Shown here: piece by piece, positions 1-6,598 of the stretch | Position numbering within the stretch: position 1 is the stretch's first letter | How the letters are laid out: every line of letters begins with the position of its first letter | Source of the DNA: Bacillota bacterium | GTDB taxonomy: Bacteria; Bacillota; Clostridia; Peptostreptococcales; Anaerovoracaceae | NCBI GenBank assembly: GCA_016281165.1 | Contig: JAEEIC010000243.1 | Coordinates: forward strand, 1 to 8,992 | DNA length: 8,992 bases | Direction: 5' to 3' | Program-made: the position numbers and the translations under genes | Notes under the pieces: model-generated | Seen by the model: the letters and a program-made list of their open reading frames with translations, nothing else | Database searches by the model: none | What the model was told of the DNA's origin: nothing

Positions 1-117
1 GCACTGTGAGCAGACATCAAGACGGATCTCGTCCTTCAGGGACTTGGTCATAAATGTATTTCCGCAGGCACAGGTCACCTTGCAGTCTTTATACTGGGGA
101 TGGATGCCTTCTTTCAT
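1..117 (-). CDS. rpmE: 50S ribosomal protein bL31, 5' part (3' end outside window)
   Basis: Component of the large ribosomal subunit. The 39 visible codons begin MKEGIHPQYKDCKVTCACGN and end VCSQC at the window edge. Family knowledge: bL31 is about 65-90 residues long, starts M-K-x-x-I-H-P, and its zinc-binding form carries CxC near 16-18 and CxxC near 37-40. Here Cys16, Cys18, Cys36 and Cys39 fit that pattern, so this is the zinc-containing type; Cys12 is an extra cysteine. The start is fixed by a strong Shine-Dalgarno AAGGAGGA (plus-strand 125-132) seven bases upstream of the ATG at 115-117. It lies 222 bases downstream of the last SLH gene but has its own promoter-like sequence, so it is probably an independent housekeeping gene marking the edge of the array. 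Identification is secure; only the C-terminal half is unseen. Confidence 0.95.
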   Translation of the reverse strand, partial: MKEGIHPQYKDCKVTCACGNTFMTKSLKDEIRLDVCSQC

Positions 118-162
118 AGCTTTGTCCTCCTTCTACCGAAATGCTTTTTCGCAAGCCTAATG

Positions 163-191
163 ATAATAGCACAGGGCCGCGGCAATTGCAA
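163..191 (-). promoter_or_regulatory. Probable sigma-A promoter of rpmE
   Basis: Read on the minus strand, TTGCAA (186-191) and TATTAT (163-168) are separated by exactly 17 bases. A TG one base before the -10 box (TGCTATTAT) makes it an extended -10. Transcription would start near 156, giving a leader of about 39 bases that contains the strong ribosome binding site. The -10 box is 5/6 to consensus and the -35 is 4/6. Seen in sequence; promoter activity is inferred. Confidence 0.6.
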
Positions 192-303
192 GCATTTTCG
201 CGTATTTTTAAGGCTTTTTGAAGCGCCGCAAGCTGTAGGCGGGGAAGCGCGGACGCCATACCATATATTGTATCACGCGGCGCGCGGGCGCTCGTCAGGC
301 CCT

Positions 304-317
304 CCCGGTCTTCCGGG
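304..317 (-). other. Small GC hairpin after gene A (doubtful terminator)
   Basis: CCCGG and CCGGG flank a 4-base loop just downstream of the gene A stop codon at 340-342. No T-run follows it on the minus strand, so it is not a standard intrinsic terminator. I found no better terminator between gene A and rpmE (118-339), so gene A may end by Rho-dependent termination or read into rpmE. Confidence 0.25.
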
Positions 318-339
318 CTGGGAGCTCCGTGACGCCGGT

Positions 340-2232
340 CTAACGCATCCCGCTGTATCTGTAGAGATACTCCACGACATTCGCTCTGGGGCAGTCTCCG
401 TTGACGTTGAAGTCGCCCGTGAAGGTGCCGTCGAGCAGCCTGTTCGATACCGCCCAGTCGAGAGCATCCTGATACCACTGCTGGGTCTTCTCCGCGCCGG
501 TGTCGCCCGGTCTTCCCACCGCCCTCCAGATAAAGGTGAGGATGTGGTTGTTGCGGCAGGTGACGCCGGGGCTGAAGCTGGTCGGAGAGGTGCCGTCGGT
601 GATGCCCTGCTCCACCGCCCAGAGCACCGGCTTGTAGAAGTAGTCGGACGCCTTGACGTCGGTGAAAGGATTGGTGGTGGTCACGGGCTCGGGCTCTCCC
701 ATGGCCCTCCAGAGGAAAGTCACGACCTGGCCTCTGGTGCAGGTGCGGGTGGGGCTGAAGGTGGTCCTTGAGGTGCCGTCGGTGATCTGCGGACAGGAGT
801 TGTAGGCCCAGTAGACCGCGTCCTTGAAGTAGTCGGTGCCGCTCACGTCGGTAAAGGGCGTGCCGCCCACGGCGTCGAACATGCGGGAAAGATAGAGCTC
901 CTTGTCGGACTTGAAGAAGCTGCCGAAGTAATTATCCGAAGGATAACCGTTGACCTGGCCCGTGGTGAGGGGGCTGAAGCCGTAGCCGTTGGCCGGATAG
1001 AGGAAGATGTCCGGGCTGTAGAAGTAGCCGACGTAGAACGGCTCGCCCTCCTTGACCTCGACCCACTTGCTGCTCTGCGTCGACTTGGAGCTGCTCCTGT
1101 ACCAGATGACGGTGGTCTTGCTCTGGTCCAGAGCGTTCTCGGGCACGCTGTATACCTTGTATTTCAGGTCTTTGGCGGTCTTGCCGGCTTCGGGCGGATC
1201 TATGGAGACGTACACGGTCTCGATGATGGTCTTGTCGGTGACCTCGCCCTCAAGGGGTCCGAAGCTGCCGCTGATGTATATGCAGTTGTCGGAGTTCTTG
1301 ATCGTGCCGAACTCGGTGTTGGAGGGGATGCCGTTATAGCTGGCGGACACGCCCTCGCTGATGGTATAGCCCTTGCGGGTGAAGACGAAATAGTCGAAGG
1401 AATAGACCTCTCCGGCCTGGAAGACCTCGTCGTCTCCGACCCTGTCCCAGGTGCCGGCCGCGTTCTTCATGAACCATTTCACGGTCTGGGTCGAAGGATC
1501 GACTCCGCCGATGCCGTCGTCCACGCTCACCCTGACGCTGGACGGAGTGCTCAAGCCCCCTATGATCTCGCCCACGGTGAGCTCCACGTTCTCTATCTCG
1601 GAGCTGGTCGTCCCCTCGAGCCAGCCGGAGAAACTGGCGGTATATGAGTACTCGCCGGCGAAGAGGTCAGTCTCGACGATCTCGCCGCCGTCGCTGGAGT
1701 ACACCCTGACGTGGCGCTCATCGACGCCGCTGATACCGCGTATGCCTCCCGGGAAGCGCAGCCTGATCCTCACCACCGCGATGTCGGCAAGGGAGGGGTC
1801 GGTATTCTCATCGCCGAACTCGTCGAGCCCCTCGTCCTTTGAAGGTATCTCGCACTCGAACGTCGCGTACTGCCTGCCGCCGTCGGTCCTGATGGAGAGG
1901 GATACTCCCTCCGCCTGGTCGACGGTCTTCTGCAGATCGTCATAGGAATCGAAGCTGCTCACGACCGGAGCCATGCCCCAGTATTTCTCGCCGTTGATCT
2001 CGATCCAGTCGAGAGTGCCGCCCTCGGCTATCTTATCCTTGAACATCTCCTGCGGCGTGGTCCCCGCGTCCCCGGTGATATAGGCCTCGGACACATATCT
2101 GCTGTTTGAATACTGCACGCTGCCGTCGTCCAGGAACATGAGCTCGGTGACGTCGGCGGCGCAGCCGGACAGCAGAGCGAGCATCATCAGGACGGCGATG
2201 AGAACGGCAGTGATCTTATATGCTCTTCTCAT
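340..2232 (-). CDS. Gene A: SLH-domain surface lipoprotein (630 aa)
   Basis: Predicted envelope lipoprotein of unknown specific function. Residues 1-24 are a signal peptide (MRR..K, hydrophobic core, lipobox LSGC) with Cys24 the expected lipidation site. Residues 25-205 form the N-terminal module shared by genes A-D, with DG at 36-37, TPQEMF at 59-64, YWG at 84-86 and a later RFPGGI segment. Two beta-rich modules follow, about 215-328 and 337-455. Both show Trp-x8-12-Trp followed by a Gly/Tyr-rich stretch (W253/W262 then G274, Y277 and GY 288; W377/W390 then GY 416 and VNG 427). SLH domains lie at about 459-511, 522-573 and 584-626. Unlike genes B, D and E, it has almost no linker before SLH1. 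SLH1 has Cys480 where the paralogues have Glu or Asp, and Glu where the others have the Cys of GCPEP. The ATG at 2230-2232 is chosen because AAAGGGG (2240-2246) lies seven bases upstream. It is the last and most divergent gene of the array. Family knowledge: SLH domains bind secondary cell-wall polysaccharide. Confidence 0.9.
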   Translation of the reverse strand: MRRAYKITAVLIAVLMMLALLSGCAADVTELMFLDDGSVQYSNSRYVSEAYITGDAGTTPQEMFKDKIAEGGTLDWIEINGEKYWGMAPVVSSFDSYDDLQKTVDQAEGVSLSIRTDGGRQYATFECEIPSKDEGLDEFGDENTDPSLADIAVVRIRLRFPGGIRGISGVDERHVRVYSSDGGEIVETDLFAGEYSYTASFSGWLEGTTSSEIENVELTVGEIIGGLSTPSSVRVSVDDGIGGVDPSTQTVKWFMKNAAGTWDRVGDDEVFQAGEVYSFDYFVFTRKGYTISEGVSASYNGIPSNTEFGTIKNSDNCIYISGSFGPLEGEVTDKTIIETVYVSIDPPEAGKTAKDLKYKVYSVPENALDQSKTTVIWYRSSSKSTQSSKWVEVKEGEPFYVGYFYSPDIFLYPANGYGFSPLTTGQVNGYPSDNYFGSFFKSDKELYLSRMFDAVGGTPFTDVSGTDYFKDAVYWAYNSCPQITDGTSRTTFSPTRTCTRGQVVTFLWRAMGEPEPVTTTNPFTDVKASDYFYKPVLWAVEQGITDGTSPTSFSPGVTCRNNHILTFIWRAVGRPGDTGAEKTQQWYQDALDWAVSNRLLDGTFTGDFNVNGDCPRANVVEYLYRYSGMR

Positions 2233-2289
2233 TTTTACACCCCTTTGGACTATGTATAAAAGAGCGTTCGTTTATCTCCATACATAATT

Positions 2290-2318
2290 ACAATAAAACA
2301 AAAGGCTTGAAAACTCAA
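2290..2318 (-). promoter_or_regulatory. Candidate promoter of gene A, overlapping the gene B terminator
   Basis: On the minus strand TTGAGT (2313-2318), in the tip of the terminator hairpin, lies 17 bases before TATTGT (2290-2295). Each box matches 4/6 of the sigma-A consensus, so support is modest. The same geometry recurs upstream of genes B and D. The predicted start near 2283 gives a leader of about 50 bases. An alternative -10 box, TATACA nearer the gene, lacks a good -35. Confidence 0.35.
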
Positions 2319-2326
2319 GCCTTTTG
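2299..2326 (-). terminator. Intrinsic terminator after gene B
   Basis: A perfect 12-bp stem (CAAAAGGCTTGA with TCAAGCCTTTTG) closes a 4-base loop and is followed on the minus strand by TTTTATTG. It sits about 70 bases past the gene B stop codon and 67 bases before the gene A start, so it separates the two transcripts. The flanking A/T tract gives better termination in the minus direction, matching the genes. Its sequence is unrelated to the two terminators upstream of genes B and D. Confidence 0.88.
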
Positions 2327-2393
2327 ACATTAAATATCGATTACATCGCGGTATGTGAGCGCGTGTTCGCGGCCGGGACGGGCCCCAAATGCT

Positions 2394-4397
2394 CTAATCC
2401 ATCTGCCAGAGGTAGTAGACTACGTTGGCTCTCGGGCAGTCGACGTTGACGCCGTACTTCCCGGTATAGGAGCCCTTGAGCATCCCGGTCTTCTCAGCCC
2501 AGTTCAGAGCGTCGGTGTACCAGCTGCCCTCGCCGGTCTTGTCAGGCTCGCCTGCCGCTCTCCAGATGAAGGTAAGGATGTGGGAATTTTTGCAGGTGCT
2601 GGCGGGGCTGAAGGTGGTCGCCGAGGTGCCGTCGGTGATGCCGCACTCCACCGCCCAGAGCACCGGCTTGTAGAAATAGTCGCTCTCCTTCACGTCGGTA
2701 AAGGGGTTCTTAGAAGTCTTCGGCTCGGGACAGCCGAAGGCCCTCCAGAGGAAGGTCACGACCTGACCGCGGGTGCAGGTCTTCGCGGGACTGAAGGTGG
2801 TCGCCGAGGTGCCGTCGGTGATCTGGGGCTCGCTGTTGAAAGCCCAGACGACCGCGTCATAGAAGTAGTCGCTCTCCGACACGTCGGTGAAGGGGATGGT
2901 CTTTTCCGCGGGCTTTTCGGGCTCGACGGGAGGCTTCTCGGCTTCGACGGGAGGTTTCTCCGCTTCAACAGGAGGCTTCTCGGCCTGCGTGGCTTCCGGC
3001 TTTCCGAAGTTGTGGAAAACAGTCACTTTTCCGTCTTTAATCAGCGGCAGTACCCACTGGTTGCTCTCTTCTCCGTTGATATCGGCGGTGAAGTCCGCAG
3101 AGAAATCGGCACCCGGAACGCCGGGCATCATTAAGTAAAACGCATAGTAATAACCTTCCTCGAAGGTCTTAAGTCCGAGATTCTCGACGGTATCCCAGTC
3201 TGTGACATCCTTGCCCCCGTTTTCGCTGGCCGCCCATATCCCCATAAAGGACAATCTGGTCTTGCTCGGTTCCGGGCTGATATCGAAGGCGATAGGATCT
3301 TCTGAAGTTTCCAGCAAGCCCGTGCCGCTGACAGCGATCTCCTCACCGAGCTTGGGCTCGTCCACGTTTATATGGGCGCTTAAGATCAAAAGCGCATCGT
3401 CAGAGCTCATCTTGCCGAAGTCGAACCAGAATACCATGCGGTCTTCGCTGTTATCGTCGGTCATGAGCTTCGCATGGTGCCCGCCGTTTACTTTGGCAAC
3501 GCAGTCCTCGGCAAAGACAAAGTCTTCCGGAGCCCGCAGATCCATTTTAAGCGCGTAGAAGAATCCCTTCGTAAAGGGAGTATCATCGCCGATCTTGACG
3601 AAGCCTTCGCCGTCGCCGGACTCCCAGAACGAGAACTCCGCGTCCGTTATGGGGACCATGCCCCCATCATACGCGCCGATGGCAGATATATCGATGTTGG
3701 CGGGGATATCGTCCTCCGTGATGGGACTGGTGCTGACAGTGACTGAGTCGATCATCTTCTCCTCTTCCGGAGCTGAGGCACCCCAGACTTTGACCTGATA
3801 ATCTTCATCAGTACAGGGCATGATCAGATCGAGCACGTGACCATCTTCCTCAAACTCGTACTTGACCAGATCTTCGCCTTTTCCGGTACTGTCGAAACCG
3901 TACCAGCGGCCGGCGATGTTGAGATTGGCGGTATAGACCAGAAGATCCGCATACCCGGACCCGTCCTTGCTCACATCCTGTCCGTTTTCTTCCGCGACCT
4001 TATTGATCGAGGGGATATTGAATACGATGGTCTCATACCCGTATTCCGGATGTTTGTACGCGCTTATCAAAGTGCTGCTGCTTTGCTGCATGGCCTCGCA
4101 GAACGCATCGAAGCTCTCGTAGAGCTGGGGAGTGGGAACGATGCCCCAGTAGGTGTTGCCGTTGCATTCGAGACTTCCCAGGGTACCGCCCTCTTCGATC
4201 TGCTTCTTGAAGTATTCTTCGGGCGTTTTGCCATAATCGGTGATTACTTTCTCCGCGAGATATGTGGCCTGAACGAATGTCGTCCTGCCGTCCTCGTCGA
4301 TCATGATCTGGGTCGCCGTGTCCATGCAGCCCGACAGGAGCCCCATGACCATGACTGCCGCCAGCAGCAGCGCTGTTATCCTGAAATGTCTCTTCAT
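2394..4397 (-). CDS. Gene B: SLH-domain surface lipoprotein with Pro/Glu linker (667 aa)
   Basis: Paralogue of A, C and D; predicted membrane-tethered, wall-binding lipoprotein. The signal peptide is residues 1-23 with lipobox LSGC and Cys24. The N-terminal module spans 25-208 with DG 36-37, TPEEYF 58-63 and YWG 83-85. Two divergent beta-rich modules lie at about 217-330 and 338-467 (W258 then F275..G278; W388 and W401 then F412..G415). Residues 468-501 are a linker built from three EKPPVEx heptads plus a partial copy. SLH domains are at about 502-555, 565-617 and 626-667. Cys585 in SLH2 is an extra cysteine not found in the paralogues, on top of Cys541, 556, 602 and 654. The ATG at 4395-4397 has GAGGT (4404-4408) six bases upstream. 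The upstream 100 bases closely resemble those of gene D. The gene lies between two terminators, so it is probably monocistronic. The ligand is unknown. Confidence 0.9.
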   Translation of the reverse strand: MKRHFRITALLLAAVMVMGLLSGCMDTATQIMIDEDGRTTFVQATYLAEKVITDYGKTPEEYFKKQIEEGGTLGSLECNGNTYWGIVPTPQLYESFDAFCEAMQQSSSTLISAYKHPEYGYETIVFNIPSINKVAEENGQDVSKDGSGYADLLVYTANLNIAGRWYGFDSTGKGEDLVKYEFEEDGHVLDLIMPCTDEDYQVKVWGASAPEEEKMIDSVTVSTSPITEDDIPANIDISAIGAYDGGMVPITDAEFSFWESGDGEGFVKIGDDTPFTKGFFYALKMDLRAPEDFVFAEDCVAKVNGGHHAKLMTDDNSEDRMVFWFDFGKMSSDDALLILSAHINVDEPKLGEEIAVSGTGLLETSEDPIAFDISPEPSKTRLSFMGIWAASENGGKDVTDWDTVENLGLKTFEEGYYYAFYLMMPGVPGADFSADFTADINGEESNQWVLPLIKDGKVTVFHNFGKPEATQAEKPPVEAEKPPVEAEKPPVEPEKPAEKTIPFTDVSESDYFYDAVVWAFNSEPQITDGTSATTFSPAKTCTRGQVVTFLWRAFGCPEPKTSKNPFTDVKESDYFYKPVLWAVECGITDGTSATTFSPASTCKNSHILTFIWRAAGEPDKTGEGSWYTDALNWAEKTGMLKGSYTGKYGVNVDCPRANVVYYLWQMD
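2901..2981 (-). repeat. 21-bp tandem repeats coding an EKPPVEA linker in gene B
   Basis: Three 21-base units (2919-2981) encode EKPPVEA, EKPPVEA and EKPPVEP, followed by a partial unit encoding EKPAEK (2901-2918). The units differ at synonymous positions, so the repeat is not perfectly homogenised. Pro/Glu-rich repeats of this kind are typical extended spacers between surface modules. The copy number could vary by slippage without breaking the reading frame. Confidence 0.85.
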
Positions 4398-4446
4398 GTC
4401 GTTACCTCACGTATTTGATAGTCAGAGGAGATATCTTTACAGAATA

Positions 4447-4475
4447 AGGATATATTAAAATCTCCGCGTTTTCAA
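4447..4475 (-). promoter_or_regulatory. Candidate promoter of gene B, -35 inside terminator loop
   Basis: On the minus strand TTGAAA (4470-4475, 5/6 to consensus) is 17 bases from TATCCT (4447-4452, 4/6). The start would fall near 4440, leaving a leader of about 42 bases. An identical pair with identical spacing precedes gene D. No other pair of comparable quality was seen before gene B. Confidence 0.45.
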
Positions 4476-4487
4476 TCACGCGGAGAT
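4460..4487 (-). terminator. Intrinsic terminator after gene C
   Basis: A 10-bp perfect stem (ATCTCCGCGT with ACGCGGAGAT) surrounds an 8-base loop and is followed on the minus strand by TTTAATATAT. It lies about 125 bases beyond the gene C stop codon and 62 bases before the gene B start. Near-identical to the hairpin at 8323-8352. Confidence 0.85.
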
Positions 4488-4612
4488 CAAATATGGTGTA
4501 TGTGAAATGTGCGGGAAAGACATGGCCGCAACTTCCGCAGGCGTCCATGCCCGCAGGGAGGGGCTTGCGGGGGAGCATCAGATGGACCTGATATCGCTCC
4601 GGGGTCCTGGCG

Positions 4613-6520
4613 CTACTCTTTGTTCATCTGCCAGAGATAGTAGACCACGTTGGCCCTGGGGCACTCGGCGTTCACGTCGTACTTGCCGGTGAAGGATCCC
4701 TCGAGCAGGCCGCTGAAGCGGGCCCAGTTGTAGGCATCCTCCCACCAGGCGCCTTCGCCGGTCTTATTGGGTTCGCCCACCGCCCTGTAGATGAAGGTCA
4801 GAATGTGAGAATTCTTGCAGGTGGACTTGGGACTGAAGGTGGTGGGTGACGTACCGTCGGTGATCCCGTTCTCCACCGCCCAGAGCACCGGCTTATAGAA
4901 GTAGTCGCTCTCGCTCACGTCGCTGAAGGGGTTATTCTTGTTCTTGGGTTCGGGACAGCCCTGCGATCTCCAGAGGAAGGTCACCACCTGGCCGCGGGTG
5001 CAGGTCTTCGCGGGGCTGAAGGTGGTGGCGGAGGTACCGTCGGTGATCTGGGGCTCGGCGTTGAAGGCCCAGACCACGGAATCGTAGAAGTAGTCGCTCT
5101 TGGAAACGTCGGTGAAGGGCACTGTCTTTTCCTTGGGCTTCTCAGACTCTTTAAGCTTGAAGTCGTAGGAGACGTATAAGTATTTTATTTCTTCGTTAAA
5201 TTCGACATAGGAAGGATCTTCACCGTTTATGCTGACCGCGGTGTTGCCCTCGTCGAAATAGTAGCCTTCGGCGGCGGCGATATCGATGCTCACGCCGTAT
5301 CTTTTGCCGGCTTCGAACACATCGTTTTTGCCCAGCCTGGTCCATTCCTCGCCGTCGTCGTCGCGCCACCATATGATGGAGAACTGCCCGTTGTCATCGG
5401 CAGCGATGGAACAGGACTGTCCGGGATCGACGTCCGCAAGTCTTAAGACTATATCGCCGGTCTTGAGACCCTCTTTGACCTCGGACATGCTCAGATCCAC
5501 CGATACTATGCGCTCGTCCCCTTCGTCCGACAGAGGATCGAACACGTAGGAGATGATCAGAGTATTCCCGTCCTCGCTTTCATCGATCCTGTTGGGATGT
5601 TTGCCGTTGACTATGATCTCGGTGACTGCGGGATCGAAATAATAGCCCTTGCCGGGATATATGGCGAAACGCACTCCGTACTGTTTTCCGGCTTCGAATT
5701 CATCACCGTAATCGAGCTTCTTCCAGTCTTCGCTGCCATCGTTGAGATACCAGGTGAAATATCTGTCATCGATGCGATCCACTCCGCAGGAGCCTTCTGG
5801 CTGGCAGTCGGGAGGATCGATGACCAGATTGCCAGTCTTGACGCCGGGCTCAGGCATTTCGATTTTGATATCAAAGCTCTCGACGGGGCTGCCCTGGGGC
5901 TCAGCCTCGAGGCGGCCGGCGATCTTGACGTGATATTCTTCGTCGCTGAGATTTAGATCGAGCGTTACGGCCCCGTCTTCCTCGGACCAGTAGATGAGGT
6001 CTTTGTTTTCCGGAGGATATTCCAGACCGGACAGACCGCCGGGGAAAACTATGCGCAGCTCGTCGACCATCATGGGCTGATACTTCTCGGGTACAAGATC
6101 CATGCTGCCATCCTCCGACTGCTCCTCGCTCCTGAACGTGATGCTCTCGACCTTGTAATCGATGATAAGAAGTCCTCCCGATTCGTAGACATCTATGAGG
6201 TTATTGCCCTCCATGGCCGTGATGAAATCGTTCAGGCTGTCGTAGGTCACAGGTTCGAATACTGCGCCCCAGTATGTATTGCCTTTGATCTCGATGCTCT
6301 CCAGCTGCGCGCCCTCTTTGAGCGGCTCGTTGAAATACTCGCCGGGCGTCAGATTGTTGTCTTTAAGGCCCTGCTCCAGCACATACTGGGTAGAGCCGAA
6401 CACTACGCTACCGTCCTCTTTGAATTCGATATTGCTCACCTGTGAAAGGCAGCCCGACAGCAGGCTAATGAGCATTACCGCTGTCAGCAGCAGGGCTGCC
6501 GCTTTTGTTCGTTTTGTCAT
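4613..6520 (-). CDS. Gene C: SLH-domain surface lipoprotein (635 aa)
   Basis: Paralogue of A, B and D. Signal peptide MTKRTK plus hydrophobic core, lipobox LSGC, Cys24. The N-terminal module spans 25-205 (DG 36-37, TPGEYF 58-63, YWG 83-85, FPGG 159-162). Its two beta-rich modules, about 214-330 and 338-455, are the clearest internal duplication in the window. Both run W-x8-W, then F-E-A-G-K-x-Y-G-V, then GYYFD, then [VI]NG (W257/W266, F275-G278, 292-295, 304-306; W385/W393, F402-G405, 419-422, 431-433). A short KESEKPKEK linker leads to SLH domains at about 467-521, 531-583 and 591-631. The ATG at 6518-6520 is preceded by AAAGGAAG (6529-6536). It starts 78 bases after gene D with no terminator between, so a D-C operon is likely. 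Its transcript ends at the hairpin at 4460-4487. The ligand is unknown. Confidence 0.9.
   Translation of the reverse strand: MTKRTKAAALLLTAVMLISLLSGCLSQVSNIEFKEDGSVVFGSTQYVLEQGLKDNNLTPGEYFNEPLKEGAQLESIEIKGNTYWGAVFEPVTYDSLNDFITAMEGNNLIDVYESGGLLIIDYKVESITFRSEEQSEDGSMDLVPEKYQPMMVDELRIVFPGGLSGLEYPPENKDLIYWSEEDGAVTLDLNLSDEEYHVKIAGRLEAEPQGSPVESFDIKIEMPEPGVKTGNLVIDPPDCQPEGSCGVDRIDDRYFTWYLNDGSEDWKKLDYGDEFEAGKQYGVRFAIYPGKGYYFDPAVTEIIVNGKHPNRIDESEDGNTLIISYVFDPLSDEGDERIVSVDLSMSEVKEGLKTGDIVLRLADVDPGQSCSIAADDNGQFSIIWWRDDDGEEWTRLGKNDVFEAGKRYGVSIDIAAAEGYYFDEGNTAVSINGEDPSYVEFNEEIKYLYVSYDFKLKESEKPKEKTVPFTDVSKSDYFYDSVVWAFNAEPQITDGTSATTFSPAKTCTRGQVVTFLWRSQGCPEPKNKNNPFSDVSESDYFYKPVLWAVENGITDGTSPTTFSPKSTCKNSHILTFIYRAVGEPNKTGEGAWWEDAYNWARFSGLLEGSFTGKYDVNAECPRANVVYYLWQMNKE
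4625..4672 (-). repeat. 48-base near-identical 3'-end block, copy in gene C
   Basis: Codes the last residues of SLH3 (AECPRANVVYYLWQM). Identical over 48 bases to 6608-6655 in gene D and different at one base from 8438-8485 in gene E. Genes A and B carry more diverged versions. Identity covers synonymous positions too, which suggests recent duplication or gene conversion. Confidence 0.9.
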
Positions 6521-6598
6521 GAGATCTGCTTCCTTTCCTTGATCTGTGATCGGAGATATATCTGCGAACGCTATTACGCGCTTTGAAGCCTGCCGCCG

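Larger units (their letters stand above)
4444..4493 (-). repeat. 50-base direct repeat, copy 1 (upstream of gene B)
   Basis: Matches 8308-8357 at 49 of 50 positions (A at 4459 against G at 8323), 3,864 bases apart in the same orientation. It holds the whole terminator hairpin and the promoter-like boxes. Similarity continues more weakly into the ribosome binding site and signal peptide of genes B and D, but stops on the gene C/E side. Confidence 0.95.

Noticed and set aside
267..275. Extended -10-like TGATACAAT on the minus strand, a second promoter upstream of rpmE
   Set aside because: No acceptable -35 was found at suitable spacing, and a better promoter exists at 163-191.
100..3134. Plus-strand frames at 100-771 and 2355-3134 that share RRGAVGD / LLHRPE-like segments
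   Set aside because: The shared segments are the reverse reading of the repeated SLH-coding DNA, not a second protein family.
4550..4571. CCCGCA/TGCGGG inverted repeat in the gene C-B gap
   Set aside because: Only six base pairs with a 10-base loop and no T-run; the strong terminator lies further on.
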